A stretch of DNA of 27,007 bases from Gammaproteobacteria bacterium (GTDB lineage Bacteria > Pseudomonadota > Gammaproteobacteria > Steroidobacterales > Steroidobacteraceae), in contig JAQGOE010000247.1 in NCBI GenBank assembly GCA_028293725.1, positions 1-27,007 of the forward strand, written 5' to 3'. Below the pieces are notes generated by a model. That model worked only from the letters and a program-made list of their open reading frames with translations, was not told the origin of the DNA and did no database searches. Both the position numbers and the translations under genes were made by a program. Numbering within the stretch: the first letter of the stretch is position 1; every line of letters starts with the position of its first letter. Shown piece by piece: positions 17,753-24,224 of the stretch.

Positions 17753-17780
17753 TTGCTGCGGTTTTCTCATTTCTTGCTGC
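17753..17780 (-). promoter_or_regulatory. direct repeat, possible AraC-type operator
   Basis: TTGCTGC occurs at 17753-17759 and again at 17774-17780, 21 bases apart start to start (two helical turns). On the minus strand it reads GCAGCAA-N14-GCAGCAA. It lies in the 219-base gap between the AraC regulator gene and the five-gene export operon, about 160 bases before ATG 17592. The layout fits a tandem AraC-family half-site. No convincing -35/-10 pair was seen downstream. Confidence 0.4.
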
Positions 17781-17811
17781 AAAGAAGGGCAGGCCCGCCC
17801 GTCGAGGATCG

Positions 17812-18723
17812 CTATGATCGCGCGCTCAACCGGCAGATCTGTTCTCGATACCGGCCGGGGGTGATTCCAAACTCACGCCGAAATGCCCGCGTGAAGTTCG
17901 CCTGCGAGGAGAAATTCAATGTGCGTGCGACGTCCGCGAGTGGTTGATTCTGCGCGAGCAATTCCTTAGCCCGTGCCAGGCGCGTCGCGTTGACGTATTG
18001 ATAGGGTGTCTGTCCGGTCGAAGCCTTGAATGCGCGTGCAAAGTGGAAGCGGCTCAAATGAGCAGCGGAGGCCATACCGCGGATATCGAGCTCGTCTCCC
18101 AGACGGGCGTGGATGTATTCCAACACGCGATTGAGGCGCCGGGGGCCGAGTTTTCCAACTCGCGATGATCCAGCCGCGACATCGAGCGACGGGTTGGAGT
18201 ACCTGTACAGCAGGCGAGCCGCGAGACTGCTGCTGAGGGACTCGACCAGCAGGGAGCCCGCAGCAGTTTCCTCCTGCGTTTCAGCCAGGATCGCGCGGCC
18301 CATCTGCTCGAGCAGCGGGTCGCTGAATCCCCCGATGTAGCGCAAGGACTGCGTTGCAGTGCCGACGAAGCCTCGCTCGGTTGCGAAATCGAGCAACGCA
18401 TCGGGTTGCAGGTACAAATGCAGTACTTCCAGCGTGCCTTGCACCAACTCCACACAGTCGATCGGCTCGCCCGCCGGACAAAACCAGATCACGCCCGGCC
18501 CGGCGTGAGTCGTGAGGGTCTCACCCGAAGCTCGCCGCCGCACGAGACCTTCACCCCGAAGCACCATTGAGATTTCCGTTACGGGCTGTACGAAAGCGTC
18601 CGAGCGCGCGCTTGCGTGCAAGCGAAATTCCGCGAGCAGACCCGGCCAGGTACGCGCCGCCGAGGACTGCAGCAGTCGTCCGGGTGCCTCTTCATATTTG
18701 TCTCCGCCTTCGGCGAGTGCCAT
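17812..18723 (-). CDS. AraC-family transcriptional regulator
   Basis: The protein has 303 residues. An N-terminal cupin-like sensing domain (about 25-180, with PVTEISMVLRGEG near 47 and WFCPAGEPIDC near 80) precedes the AraC DNA-binding domain at about 195-297. Its two helix-turn-helices include LDIRGMASAAHLSRFHFAR and the signature PLADVARTLNFSSQANFTRAF, followed by FGITPGRYR. GGAG lies upstream of ATG 18723. It lies on the same strand just before the deacetylase-DoxX-export operon, separated by 219 bases that hold a two-turn direct repeat. It is the obvious candidate activator of that operon. The N-terminal domain resembles the cupin_6 group of AraC proteins, many of which respond to organic compounds, but the ligand is unknown. 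Confidence 0.9.
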   Translation of the reverse strand: MALAEGGDKYEEAPGRLLQSSAARTWPGLLAEFRLHASARSDAFVQPVTEISMVLRGEGLVRRRASGETLTTHAGPGVIWFCPAGEPIDCVELVQGTLEVLHLYLQPDALLDFATERGFVGTATQSLRYIGGFSDPLLEQMGRAILAETQEETAAGSLLVESLSSSLAARLLYRYSNPSLDVAAGSSRVGKLGPRRLNRVLEYIHARLGDELDIRGMASAAHLSRFHFARAFKASTGQTPYQYVNATRLARAKELLAQNQPLADVARTLNFSSQANFTRAFRREFGITPGRYREQICRLSARS

Positions 18724-18836
18724 CTCTCATTTCTCCACACACTTCGGGCTGCTGTTACTTGCGAACGACGTACCTATTTTGCCACGCAATGAACTTCCCA
18801 ACATGCCGCATCCGGAACTGGGGAACGGCGAATTCA

Positions 18837-19370
18837 TCAAGGGGCCACCATCCCAAGTTGCTGCAGCAAGGTGAGGTTGTCTTCGAGATGCCAGTCCTCG
18901 GCGATCAAACCCTTCTGCACGCGGTAGATGTCCACCGCTATGAAGTCAACAGTCTGGCCCTGCCCGGCGCGGCCGCCGAAGGTGCCGGTAAAGTGTCCGC
19001 GGAAGTGCAGGAAAGCAGTGACGCGATCGCCCGCGACGAGCATTTGCTCGACCTCACAGGTCAAGTCCGGAACTGCGGAGCGAAAGGTTTTGGATGCCAT
19101 GAGCGGGCCGTCGGGGCCCTGCGTTCGCCCCTTCGGCAGGGTGTGATCGATGAAGGTGGGTGACAGGGCGGCCTTGGCCAGGTGCTCGTCGCCGGTATGC
19201 CAGAAGGTGTCGTAACGGCGCGGTGAGAGTGTCAGCAACTCGAGCGCGGGCTTCGAAAGACTGGTGTCGGCGATCAACTTCGTTGGCTGTACGAGCTGGT
19301 CTGCGCTTTCCGCGCTCCTGCCAATGAAGGCGCTCAGCGCGAGTGCCAGCAGAAGCGGAGTGGTTTTCAT
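18837..19370 (-). CDS. secreted SnoaL-like (ester cyclase/NTF2-fold) protein
   Basis: This 177-residue protein starts with MKTTPLLLALALSAF, a signal peptide, so it is likely periplasmic. The rest follows the SnoaL/NTF2-like pattern: LSPTFIDHTLPKG near 70, AVPDLTCEVEQMLVAGDRV in the middle, HFRGHFTGTFGG near 125, FIAVDIYRVQKGLIAEDWH near 145, and the usual ending DNLTLLQQLG. Family members include polyketide cyclases and many uncharacterised small hydrolase- or isomerase-like proteins, so no reaction is assigned. The frame is open to 19442, but that extension lacks a signal peptide start. ATG 19370 is preceded by GGAG about 11 bases upstream. It is on the same strand as the AraC gene, 113 bases upstream of it, and transcription together is possible. 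Confidence 0.8.
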   Translation of the reverse strand: MKTTPLLLALALSAFIGRSAESADQLVQPTKLIADTSLSKPALELLTLSPRRYDTFWHTGDEHLAKAALSPTFIDHTLPKGRTQGPDGPLMASKTFRSAVPDLTCEVEQMLVAGDRVTAFLHFRGHFTGTFGGRAGQGQTVDFIAVDIYRVQKGLIAEDWHLEDNLTLLQQLGMVAP

Positions 19371-19461
19371 GGGTTGTTGGTCTCCAGGCTGGATGGAAAG
19401 GGGGCAGTTGTTCAGGTCGCGATTCTGCGCACTTCCACCCACTTTGATAATTGACGTAGTC

Positions 19462-19478
19462 TTTGAATGATCTTCAAA
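19462..19478. promoter_or_regulatory. palindrome upstream of the SnoaL-like gene
   Basis: TTTGAA-TGATC-TTCAAA is a perfect inverted repeat with 6-base arms and a 5-base centre. It sits in an AT-rich stretch (19443-19495) that contrasts with the GC-rich surroundings, about 90 bases before ATG 19370. The region looks like the promoter/operator of the SnoaL-like gene. The regulator that would bind it cannot be named. Confidence 0.4.
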
Positions 19479-19541
19479 ATAATTTGGAATATCATGAACG
19501 TAACCGCACTACACCTCGGCGGCGACCCGACGGAGCCAGGA

Positions 19542-20329
19542 TCAGCGATCGGGCGCCAAACCGCGCAAAAAGCCGCACAGCGCCTCGGCCACTTCGCGCG
19601 GGCAGTCGACCGGCGTGAAATGTCCACCCGGCAGCACGATCAAGTCAGCCCCCAAGAGCTTCGCCAGTGGTCGGGCGACGGTATCAACAGGCAGAAAGTC
19701 GTCACGCTCCCCCCACAGTACGAGCGCCGGCACGCCACTGGCACGTAGTGCTGCCGCCACGTGTTCGGTCTGCCTTGGATCGAGGTCGCGCGCAGCGCGG
19801 ATCAGGCGCAAGCCTCCCGTCTTACCGTCATACTCCGCGAGTATTTCGCGCAACGGACCGTCCTTTGCGAGGCGACGAGCTAACACCTTGAAAAGGCGAT
19901 GGGCGTCGTCCGGGTTCCATTCCTGGATGCTGGCGATGGCTTCCATCGCCCACTCTCCAGCGTAAACGCCATCGAGCACTGCGAGACCCCGGACGCGGTT
20001 GGGTGCGTTGGCGACCATGAGCTGCGCGGCCGCCGAGCCCACGTCGTGCGCAACTACTGCTGCGCGCCCAATGCCGAGCGCATCAAGGAGTTCAAACATC
20101 CAGCGCGCCTGACTGGCCATCCCAACACTCTCGGTGGCCACAGCTTCGGAGGCACCATAGCCTGCGAGATCGGGGACCAGAACGCGAAACCCCGCGGCCG
20201 CCAGTATCGGTGCCACCTGCGACCAGAGGTGACGGGTCGCGGGAAATCCGTGCAGGAGTAACACCGGTCACCATCGCCGATATCGTCGAGGGCGATTTCG
20301 GCTTGCTCGAGCTTTATAGCCTTAATCAT
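19542..20329 (-). pseudogene. alpha/beta hydrolase (Asp-nucleophile, epoxide hydrolase/dehalogenase-like), broken by a one-base frameshift
   Basis: ATG 20329 starts MIKAIKLEQAEIALDDIGDGD, a normal N-terminal strand for this family. The continuation (P)VLLLHGFPATRHLW is in another frame, entered near 20265-20270. One missing base in GGTGACCGGTG would restore G-D-G-x-P-V-L-L-L-H-G. In the downstream frame a TGA precedes the CCG, so the only in-frame start there is GTG 20264, inside the HGFP strand. The remaining 240 codons are intact: PDLAGYGASE, the nucleophile elbow VAHDVGSAAAQ (Asp nucleophile as in epoxide hydrolases and haloacid/haloalkane dehalogenases), LWGERDDFLP with the acid, and GGHFTPVDCP with the catalytic His. 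It lies 30 bases after the crotonase stop, in the same operon. It is either a real recent mutation or a sequence error. Confidence 0.72.
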
Positions 20330-20359
20330 GCGGACCCACCCGCCGCGAGCGGTAGAGTA

Positions 20360-21157
20360 TCAGCCGTCGCGCTTCGTGAACTTTGCGATTCCCTGCCGTG
20401 CGTCGTCCATGGTGGCGTTACCGGCCATTACGTCAGCGGCCCGCATGTATGCGGCTTCGATCGAGAGCTCACGCTGTTCATAGAAGAAGCGCTTGCCGAG
20501 TGCGATCGCGGCAGACGATTTGGCGGCAATGGCCGTCGCCAACTTTTCGACCTCCGCGTCGAGGAGCTCGGGTGGCACCACCCGGTTGACGAGACCGCGC
20601 TCCAGAGCCGTCGGTGCATCGATGAAGTCTCCGGTCAGCAGCATCTCCAATGCCGGCTTTTGGAGTACGTTGCGCGACAGCCCCACCGCTGGAGTTGCGC
20701 AGAAAAGTCCGAGGTTGATTCCAGATACCGCAAATCGGGCGTTGCTGCTTGCTACCGCGAGGTCACACATGGCGACAAGCTGGCAACCCGCGGCAGTTGC
20801 CACACCCTGGACCCGCGCGATGACCGGTTGCGGCAGGTGCTGAATGGTCAGCATCAAATCGCTACAAGCCCGAAACAGCGTTCGCATTTCGTCGATCCCG
20901 ACGTCGGATCCCATTTCGGTCAAGTCATGACCGGCGCAGAAAGCACGCCCTTCGGCCGCCAAAACGACCACGCGAACCTCGCGATCCGACGCCACTCGCT
21001 CGAGGGTAGCCTTCAGCGATGCAATCATCGCCTCCGACAGGACGTTGTATTTCCCCGCACGGTTCAGCGTGATATGAAGTACGGGTCCACGACGCTCGAC
21101 GCGCACTAAGGATCCATCGGTCGTGACGCTGGCGGGCGACTCGAGGTTTGCACTCAT
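20360..21157 (-). CDS. enoyl-CoA hydratase/isomerase-family (crotonase-fold) protein, ECHDC3-like
   Basis: This 265-residue crotonase-fold protein would act on an acyl-CoA in the cytoplasm. AFCAGHDLTEM (73-82) provides the first oxyanion-hole strand and QGVATAAGCQLVAMCDLAVA (117-136) the second. The two glutamates that do hydration in classical enoyl-CoA hydratase are missing: Gln126 stands where GCE is usual and Gly145 where the second Glu would be (ARFAVSGINLGLF). LFCATPAVGLSRN matches the ECHDC3-like group, so a standard hydratase reaction is doubtful. AAGGAG lies 6 bases before ATG 21157. The frameshifted hydrolase follows 30 bases downstream and the CoA-transferase gene is divergent, suggesting a small acyl-CoA pathway. 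Confidence 0.88.
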   Translation of the reverse strand: MSANLESPASVTTDGSLVRVERRGPVLHITLNRAGKYNVLSEAMIASLKATLERVASDREVRVVVLAAEGRAFCAGHDLTEMGSDVGIDEMRTLFRACSDLMLTIQHLPQPVIARVQGVATAAGCQLVAMCDLAVASSNARFAVSGINLGLFCATPAVGLSRNVLQKPALEMLLTGDFIDAPTALERGLVNRVVPPELLDAEVEKLATAIAAKSSAAIALGKRFFYEQRELSIEAAYMRAADVMAGNATMDDARQGIAKFTKRDG

Positions 21158-21242
21158 TTCGAGCTCCTTGGTGCTGTACCTTAGTCTACCTCGCCTGCGC
21201 AGCTATGCGGTATCTCCAGGTGGGAAGTTGAGCGCGCACGCC

Positions 21243-21258
21243 AAAAAAAAGGGGGGGG
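21243..21258 (+). repeat. A8G8 homopolymer run before the CoA-transferase start
   Basis: Eight A followed by eight G lie directly upstream of ATG 21264, with the G run ending 5 bases before the start codon. The G run also serves as a strong ribosome-binding purine tract. Runs like this are prone to slippage in replication and to sequencing error. Confidence 0.85.
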
Positions 21259-21263
21259 TTGCC

Positions 21264-22598
21264 ATGCGAACGATGCAAGGGGATAAAGCCGCCAGGCAAG
21301 TGTCGGCGGCGACAGCGGCCGCACTGGTAAAGCCGGGCGATTGGGTGGATTACGGCTTTGGAGTCGGTCAACCGGACGCCTTCGACCAGGCGTTGGCAGC
21401 CAGAGCGGCGGAATTGCACCATGTCAGGATCCGCTCGTGCCTGACCATGCGCCCACGGGCCATTCTGGATGCTGACCTGGAAGGCCGGCATTTTTTATGG
21501 TTCAACTGGCATTTTTCCCGCTATGACCGCCAACAGCACGATGCGGGGCGGTGCAACTATATTCCGATGAACTTCGGCGAGGCGCCCGGATACTATCGCC
21601 GCTTCATCGAGCCTATCAACGTCGCGTGTATCAAAACCGCACCGATGGACGAGCACGGATACTTCAATTTCGGCTGCAACACGACGTATCTCCAGGCAAT
21701 GATCGAGCAGGCGCGTGTCGTAGTCGTGGAAACGTGTCAGTCGATGCCGCGTGCGCTGGGGCCCGAAAACTCCATCCATTCGAGCGACGTGGATTTCGTG
21801 ATCGACGGCGGCAGCGCCCCGCTGCCAGCACTTCCGGTCGGAACAATAAGTTCGGTTGACCGCCAGATCGCGCGGCTGATTGCCAATGAGATCGGGGACG
21901 GCGCCTGTCTCCAGGTCGGTATTGGCGGCATGCCGAACGCGGTCTGCTCGTTGTTGCGTGAAGCGAACGTCCGAAATCTTGGGGTGCATACCGAGATGTT
22001 GGTTGACGGCATTGTCGATCTCATCGAAGCCGGAATCGTGACCAACACCTGCAAACAGATCGATCGCGGCCGGAGCGTTTTCTCCTTCGCCATCGGCTCC
22101 AGCAAACTATATGGAAGTATCGACGGTAACCCGGACCTGTGCGCCTATTCCGTAGACTATACAAACACGCCGGATAACATTTCCAGAAACGACAATGTCG
22201 TATCCATAAATTGCTCGACGCAGGTCGATCTACAGGGCCAGGCAGCTTCCGAGTCGATTGGCACTCGTCACATCAGCGGCACGGGCGGCCAATTGCAATT
22301 TGTGCGGGGTGCGTACGCATCCAAGGACGGGAAATCATTTCTTTGCCTGTCTTCTACATACGAGAAGGCAGGCCAACGAGTCAGCCGGATCGTCGCCACC
22401 CTAACCCCGGGAAATATCGTGACGACGCCACGCACTGACACCATGTACGTCGTGACCGAATACGGGATCGTCAATCTCAAGGGCAAATCTGTCGCCGAAA
22501 GAGCGATCTGCCTCATTTCGATTGCTCACCCGGATTTCCGTGAGGGGCTCGCGCGCGAGGCTCGGGGTAAGAACATCATTCCGAAGGGTTATTGGTAG
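21264..22598 (+). CDS. acetyl-CoA hydrolase/CoA-transferase family protein (4-hydroxybutyrate/butyryl-CoA:acetate transferase type)
   Basis: This 444-residue cytoplasmic enzyme would move CoA between carboxylic acids. The N-terminal half has MNFGEAPGYYR (102-112). The C-terminal half has VGIGGMPNAVCSLL (218-231) and GVHTEMLVDGI (240-250), whose Glu244 is the expected CoA-thioester nucleophile. GTGGQLQFVRGAY (339-351) and SIAHPDFREGL (419-429) follow. These motifs and the length match the family of 4-hydroxybutyrate and butyryl-CoA:acetate CoA-transferases; the exact acids are not predictable. The frame is open from 21123, but similarity begins at MRTMQGDKAARQV and a purine run precedes ATG 21264. 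It is divergent from the crotonase gene. Part of its coding sequence (22509-22541) is repeated exactly at 24192-24224. Confidence 0.88.
   Translation: MRTMQGDKAARQVSAATAAALVKPGDWVDYGFGVGQPDAFDQALAARAAELHHVRIRSCLTMRPRAILDADLEGRHFLWFNWHFSRYDRQQHDAGRCNYIPMNFGEAPGYYRRFIEPINVACIKTAPMDEHGYFNFGCNTTYLQAMIEQARVVVVETCQSMPRALGPENSIHSSDVDFVIDGGSAPLPALPVGTISSVDRQIARLIANEIGDGACLQVGIGGMPNAVCSLLREANVRNLGVHTEMLVDGIVDLIEAGIVTNTCKQIDRGRSVFSFAIGSSKLYGSIDGNPDLCAYSVDYTNTPDNISRNDNVVSINCSTQVDLQGQAASESIGTRHISGTGGQLQFVRGAYASKDGKSFLCLSSTYEKAGQRVSRIVATLTPGNIVTTPRTDTMYVVTEYGIVNLKGKSVAERAICLISIAHPDFREGLAREARGKNIIPKGYW
22509..22541 (+). repeat. 33-base exact direct repeat, copy 1 (within the CoA-transferase gene)
   Basis: These 33 bases are identical to 24192-24224 on the same strand. 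The flanking bases differ on both sides (C against G before, G against C after). Here the sequence encodes the conserved family segment around LISIAHPDFR, so this copy is probably the original. Confidence 0.95.
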
Positions 22599-22619
22599 AG
22601 CATGCAGTCGTGCGATGCT
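22599..22619. terminator. hairpin after the CoA-transferase stop, possible terminator
   Basis: AGCATGCA (22599-22606) pairs with TGC-g-ATGCT (22611-22619) around a GTCG loop, with one bulged base. It directly follows the stop codon at 22596-22598, in the 49-base convergent gap before the HxlR stop. No T-run follows on either strand, so intrinsic termination is uncertain. Confidence 0.3.
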
Positions 22620-22647
22620 TGGTCAACACTAACTTTGCTTTGGCGAC

Positions 22648-23010
22648 CTACGCGTCGAACCGCTCCCGCGATATGAGGATCTCGCTCACATGTTCGCGCG
22701 CCCACGAACCGAGTGGTTCCACCGCTTCCCACAAAGTGCTGCCAAGCTTCGTCAGCTCGTAATCCACACGCTGTGGAGTGGTGGGGAACACCGTACGCGT
22801 CACCAGTCCGTCCCGCTCTAGTCCCCGCAGCGTGAAGGTCAGCATCCGTTGTGAAATACCCGCAACCATCCGCTTGATTTCGTTGAAACGTTTCGGGCCA
22901 TCGCCAAGCAGGACGACGATCAACACGGTCCATTTGTCGCCTACGCGCGCGAGGATGGAGCTGACGGCGCGACAGTCTTCGGTGTTGGGATCGGGAAGTC
23001 GGGTAGTCAT
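22648..23010 (-). CDS. HxlR-family (MarR-like winged helix) transcriptional regulator
   Basis: This 120-residue DNA-binding protein is of usual HxlR length. It has the characteristic Cys near the N-terminus (Cys13 in EDCRAV), then LARVGDKWTVLIVVLLGDGPKRFNEIKRMVAGISQRML with the recognition helix, LRGLERDGLVTRTVFPTTPQRVDYELT in the wing, and LGSTLWEAVEPLGSWA at the end. Such regulators often sense quinones, aldehydes or oxidants through the conserved Cys and repress a divergent oxidoreductase gene. Here the divergent neighbour is an FMN-reductase remnant followed by a pirin gene, an arrangement that suits the family. The ribosome site before ATG 23010 is weak. Confidence 0.92.
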   Translation of the reverse strand: MTTRLPDPNTEDCRAVSSILARVGDKWTVLIVVLLGDGPKRFNEIKRMVAGISQRMLTFTLRGLERDGLVTRTVFPTTPQRVDYELTKLGSTLWEAVEPLGSWAREHVSEILISRERFDA

Positions 23011-23024
23011 CTTGGTGTGCTCAG

Positions 23025-23094
23025 GTATCAGATCTGTGCCTTCTTGCGGACCGTATCACCGGTATATAAATTAGCGCAAGTCACATTTTGATAC
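23025..23094. promoter_or_regulatory. HxlR divergent promoter with repeated GTATCA elements
   Basis: GTATCA appears at 23025-23030 and 23053-23058, with its reverse complement TGATAC at 23089-23094. An AT-rich run GGTATATAAATT lies at 23061-23072. These fall between the HxlR start (23010) and the start of the FMN-reductase remnant (23110), the usual place for an HxlR operator. Assignment is by position and repetition only. Confidence 0.4.
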
Positions 23095-23109
23095 TTCAGG
23101 AGTTGTCGT

Positions 23110-23216
23110 ATGACCGTCATTTCCGTCATTGTTGGAAGCACCCGCGAGGGCCGCTTCTCCGATAAGCCCGCGAAGTGGATTTTGCCTTGAAGGCGGCGCG
23201 CGCCCGCGCGGCATGA
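23110..23216 (+). pseudogene. NAD(P)H-dependent FMN reductase remnant with a large internal deletion
   Basis: CAGGAG precedes ATG 23110, which opens MTVISVIVGSTREGRFSDKP, the flavin phosphate-binding start of NADPH-dependent FMN reductases (GSTREGR motif). In this frame a stop comes after 26 codons, at 23188-23190. In another frame the next bases encode ALKAARARAA and then TGA at 23214-23216, which looks like the normal basic/Ala-rich C-terminus of the same family. The middle, roughly 150 codons, appears to have been removed, joining the two ends out of frame near 23180. The intact ribosome site and divergent HxlR promoter suggest the gene was once the main target of that regulator. The pirin downstream is still complete. 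Confidence 0.7.
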
Positions 23217-23270
23217 TCGTCACGGCGCAGCGACGGCTCTAATTCCCACGCTATCTGCAGAGGAATCCCA

Positions 23271-24125
23271 ATGACCCTTCACTTGGCTAAATCAGCGCCT
23301 CCGATATCTCTGAGCAAGCCGCGGGCGATCGTGCGACGTACGCATGGCCGGCGGCACGGCCCGGTCACACGGTTGATGAGCCCGTCCGATTTCGGCGAGA
23401 TCCTGAAGCCTTTCGTGTTTCTCGACCTTTTCGATCACGAGGGGCCGCCGTTCAATGGGGCCCTCCATCCCCATTCGGGTATCGCAACCCTCAGCTACGT
23501 CGCGGAAGGCGCGGTTAGTTATATCGACCCGAATAATGTCAGGGGCGTGCTGCCGGCCGGCGGCGTCGAATGGATGCAGGCTGGACGCGGCATGTGGCAC
23601 GGCGGCGGGCTCGACAAAGCAGGCCGGACGCGCGGTTTCCAACTCTGGATTGCTCTGCCGCCAGAGTTGGAATTGGGCCCGACAATAAGTATCTACCAGG
23701 CCCCGGAAGATGTGGTGGGAGACGGCCCGGCTCGCGTCCTCCTTGGCAGCCACGGCTCCGCGTCGAGCACCATCACGTCCCCCTCGCCGATTAACTATCT
23801 CGCGGTACGCCTGAGGGCGGGCGAGCGCTGGCGTTACGAGCCCCAGACGGGCCACACGGTCCTCTGGGCCGCCGTCGCATCGGGAGGCTTGTCGGCGCCT
23901 GATGAACTCTGGCACGGGGAGCTTGCGGCTTTCGAGCCGTCGAGCAAAGCGGTCGAATTCGAAGCGCTGACTGATACCGAGTTCGTTCTCGGTTCGGCCG
24001 CTCCACACGAGCACGATCTCGTCCTGGGGTACTACTCGGTCCACACGTCGCCGGAAGCGCTTCGCGATGGCGAGGCGCACATCTTGTCGATCAAGAAGCG
24101 CCTCGTTCAAGAAGGCCGCCTGTAA
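23271..24125 (+). CDS. pirin-family cupin protein
   Basis: This 284-residue bicupin has the pirin N-terminal motif: LKPFVFLDLFDHEGPP, then LHPHSGIATLSYVAEGAV with His66 and His68 as metal ligands, and GGVEWMQAGRGMWHGGG with His110. In human pirin and E. coli YhhW the next ligand is a Glu two residues after that His; here it is Gly112. Metal binding may therefore differ, or this may be a subfamily with HGGG. Pirins have been described as quercetin dioxygenases or redox-sensing cofactors, but most bacterial ones are untested. AGAGGAA lies before ATG 23271. It is downstream of the broken FMN reductase and probably transcribed from the HxlR-controlled promoter. Confidence 0.92.
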   Translation: MTLHLAKSAPPISLSKPRAIVRRTHGRRHGPVTRLMSPSDFGEILKPFVFLDLFDHEGPPFNGALHPHSGIATLSYVAEGAVSYIDPNNVRGVLPAGGVEWMQAGRGMWHGGGLDKAGRTRGFQLWIALPPELELGPTISIYQAPEDVVGDGPARVLLGSHGSASSTITSPSPINYLAVRLRAGERWRYEPQTGHTVLWAAVASGGLSAPDELWHGELAAFEPSSKAVEFEALTDTEFVLGSAAPHEHDLVLGYYSVHTSPEALRDGEAHILSIKKRLVQEGRL

Positions 24126-24143
24126 GCGCGCTCGCTCGAGGCT

Positions 24144-24190
24144 GGCCAAGGGAATGGTCAATTGCGCCTGCTGTCAGCAACCCCTTGGCC
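24144..24190. terminator. perfect 9-base inverted repeat between convergent genes
   Basis: GGCCAAGGG (24144-24152) and CCCTTGGCC (24182-24190) are perfect complements separated by 29 bases. They lie in the 70-base gap between the pirin stop (24125) and the amidohydrolase stop (24196), ending one base before the 33-base repeat. It may act as a bidirectional terminator. The long loop and lack of T-run make this uncertain, and it could instead be part of a recombination joint. Confidence 0.35.
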
Positions 24191-24191
24191 G

Positions 24192-24224
24192 TGCCTCATT
24201 TCGATTGCTCACCCGGATTTCCGT
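24192..24224 (+). repeat. 33-base exact direct repeat, copy 2 (3' end of the amidohydrolase gene)
   Basis: Identical to 22509-22541 on the same strand. Read on the minus strand, this copy supplies the last eight codons (GNPGEQSK) and the stop codon of the amidohydrolase gene, whereas copy 1 encodes a conserved CoA-transferase motif. It is therefore probably the derived copy. Confidence 0.95.

Noticed and set aside
19467..19748. 93-codon plus-strand frame starting in the AT-rich region near the palindrome
   Set aside because: Most of it is antisense to the hydrolase and it has no ribosome site or recognisable pattern; the AT-rich start is better explained as a promoter.
23292..24161. 289-codon open frame on the minus strand over pirin
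   Set aside because: Pirin on the other strand has clear family motifs; this frame has none.
22542..24191. A mobile element bounded by the 33-base direct repeats
   Set aside because: No transposase or integrase gene is present, and copy 1 is flanked by normal CoA-transferase sequence on both sides, which a simple insertion with target duplication would not leave.
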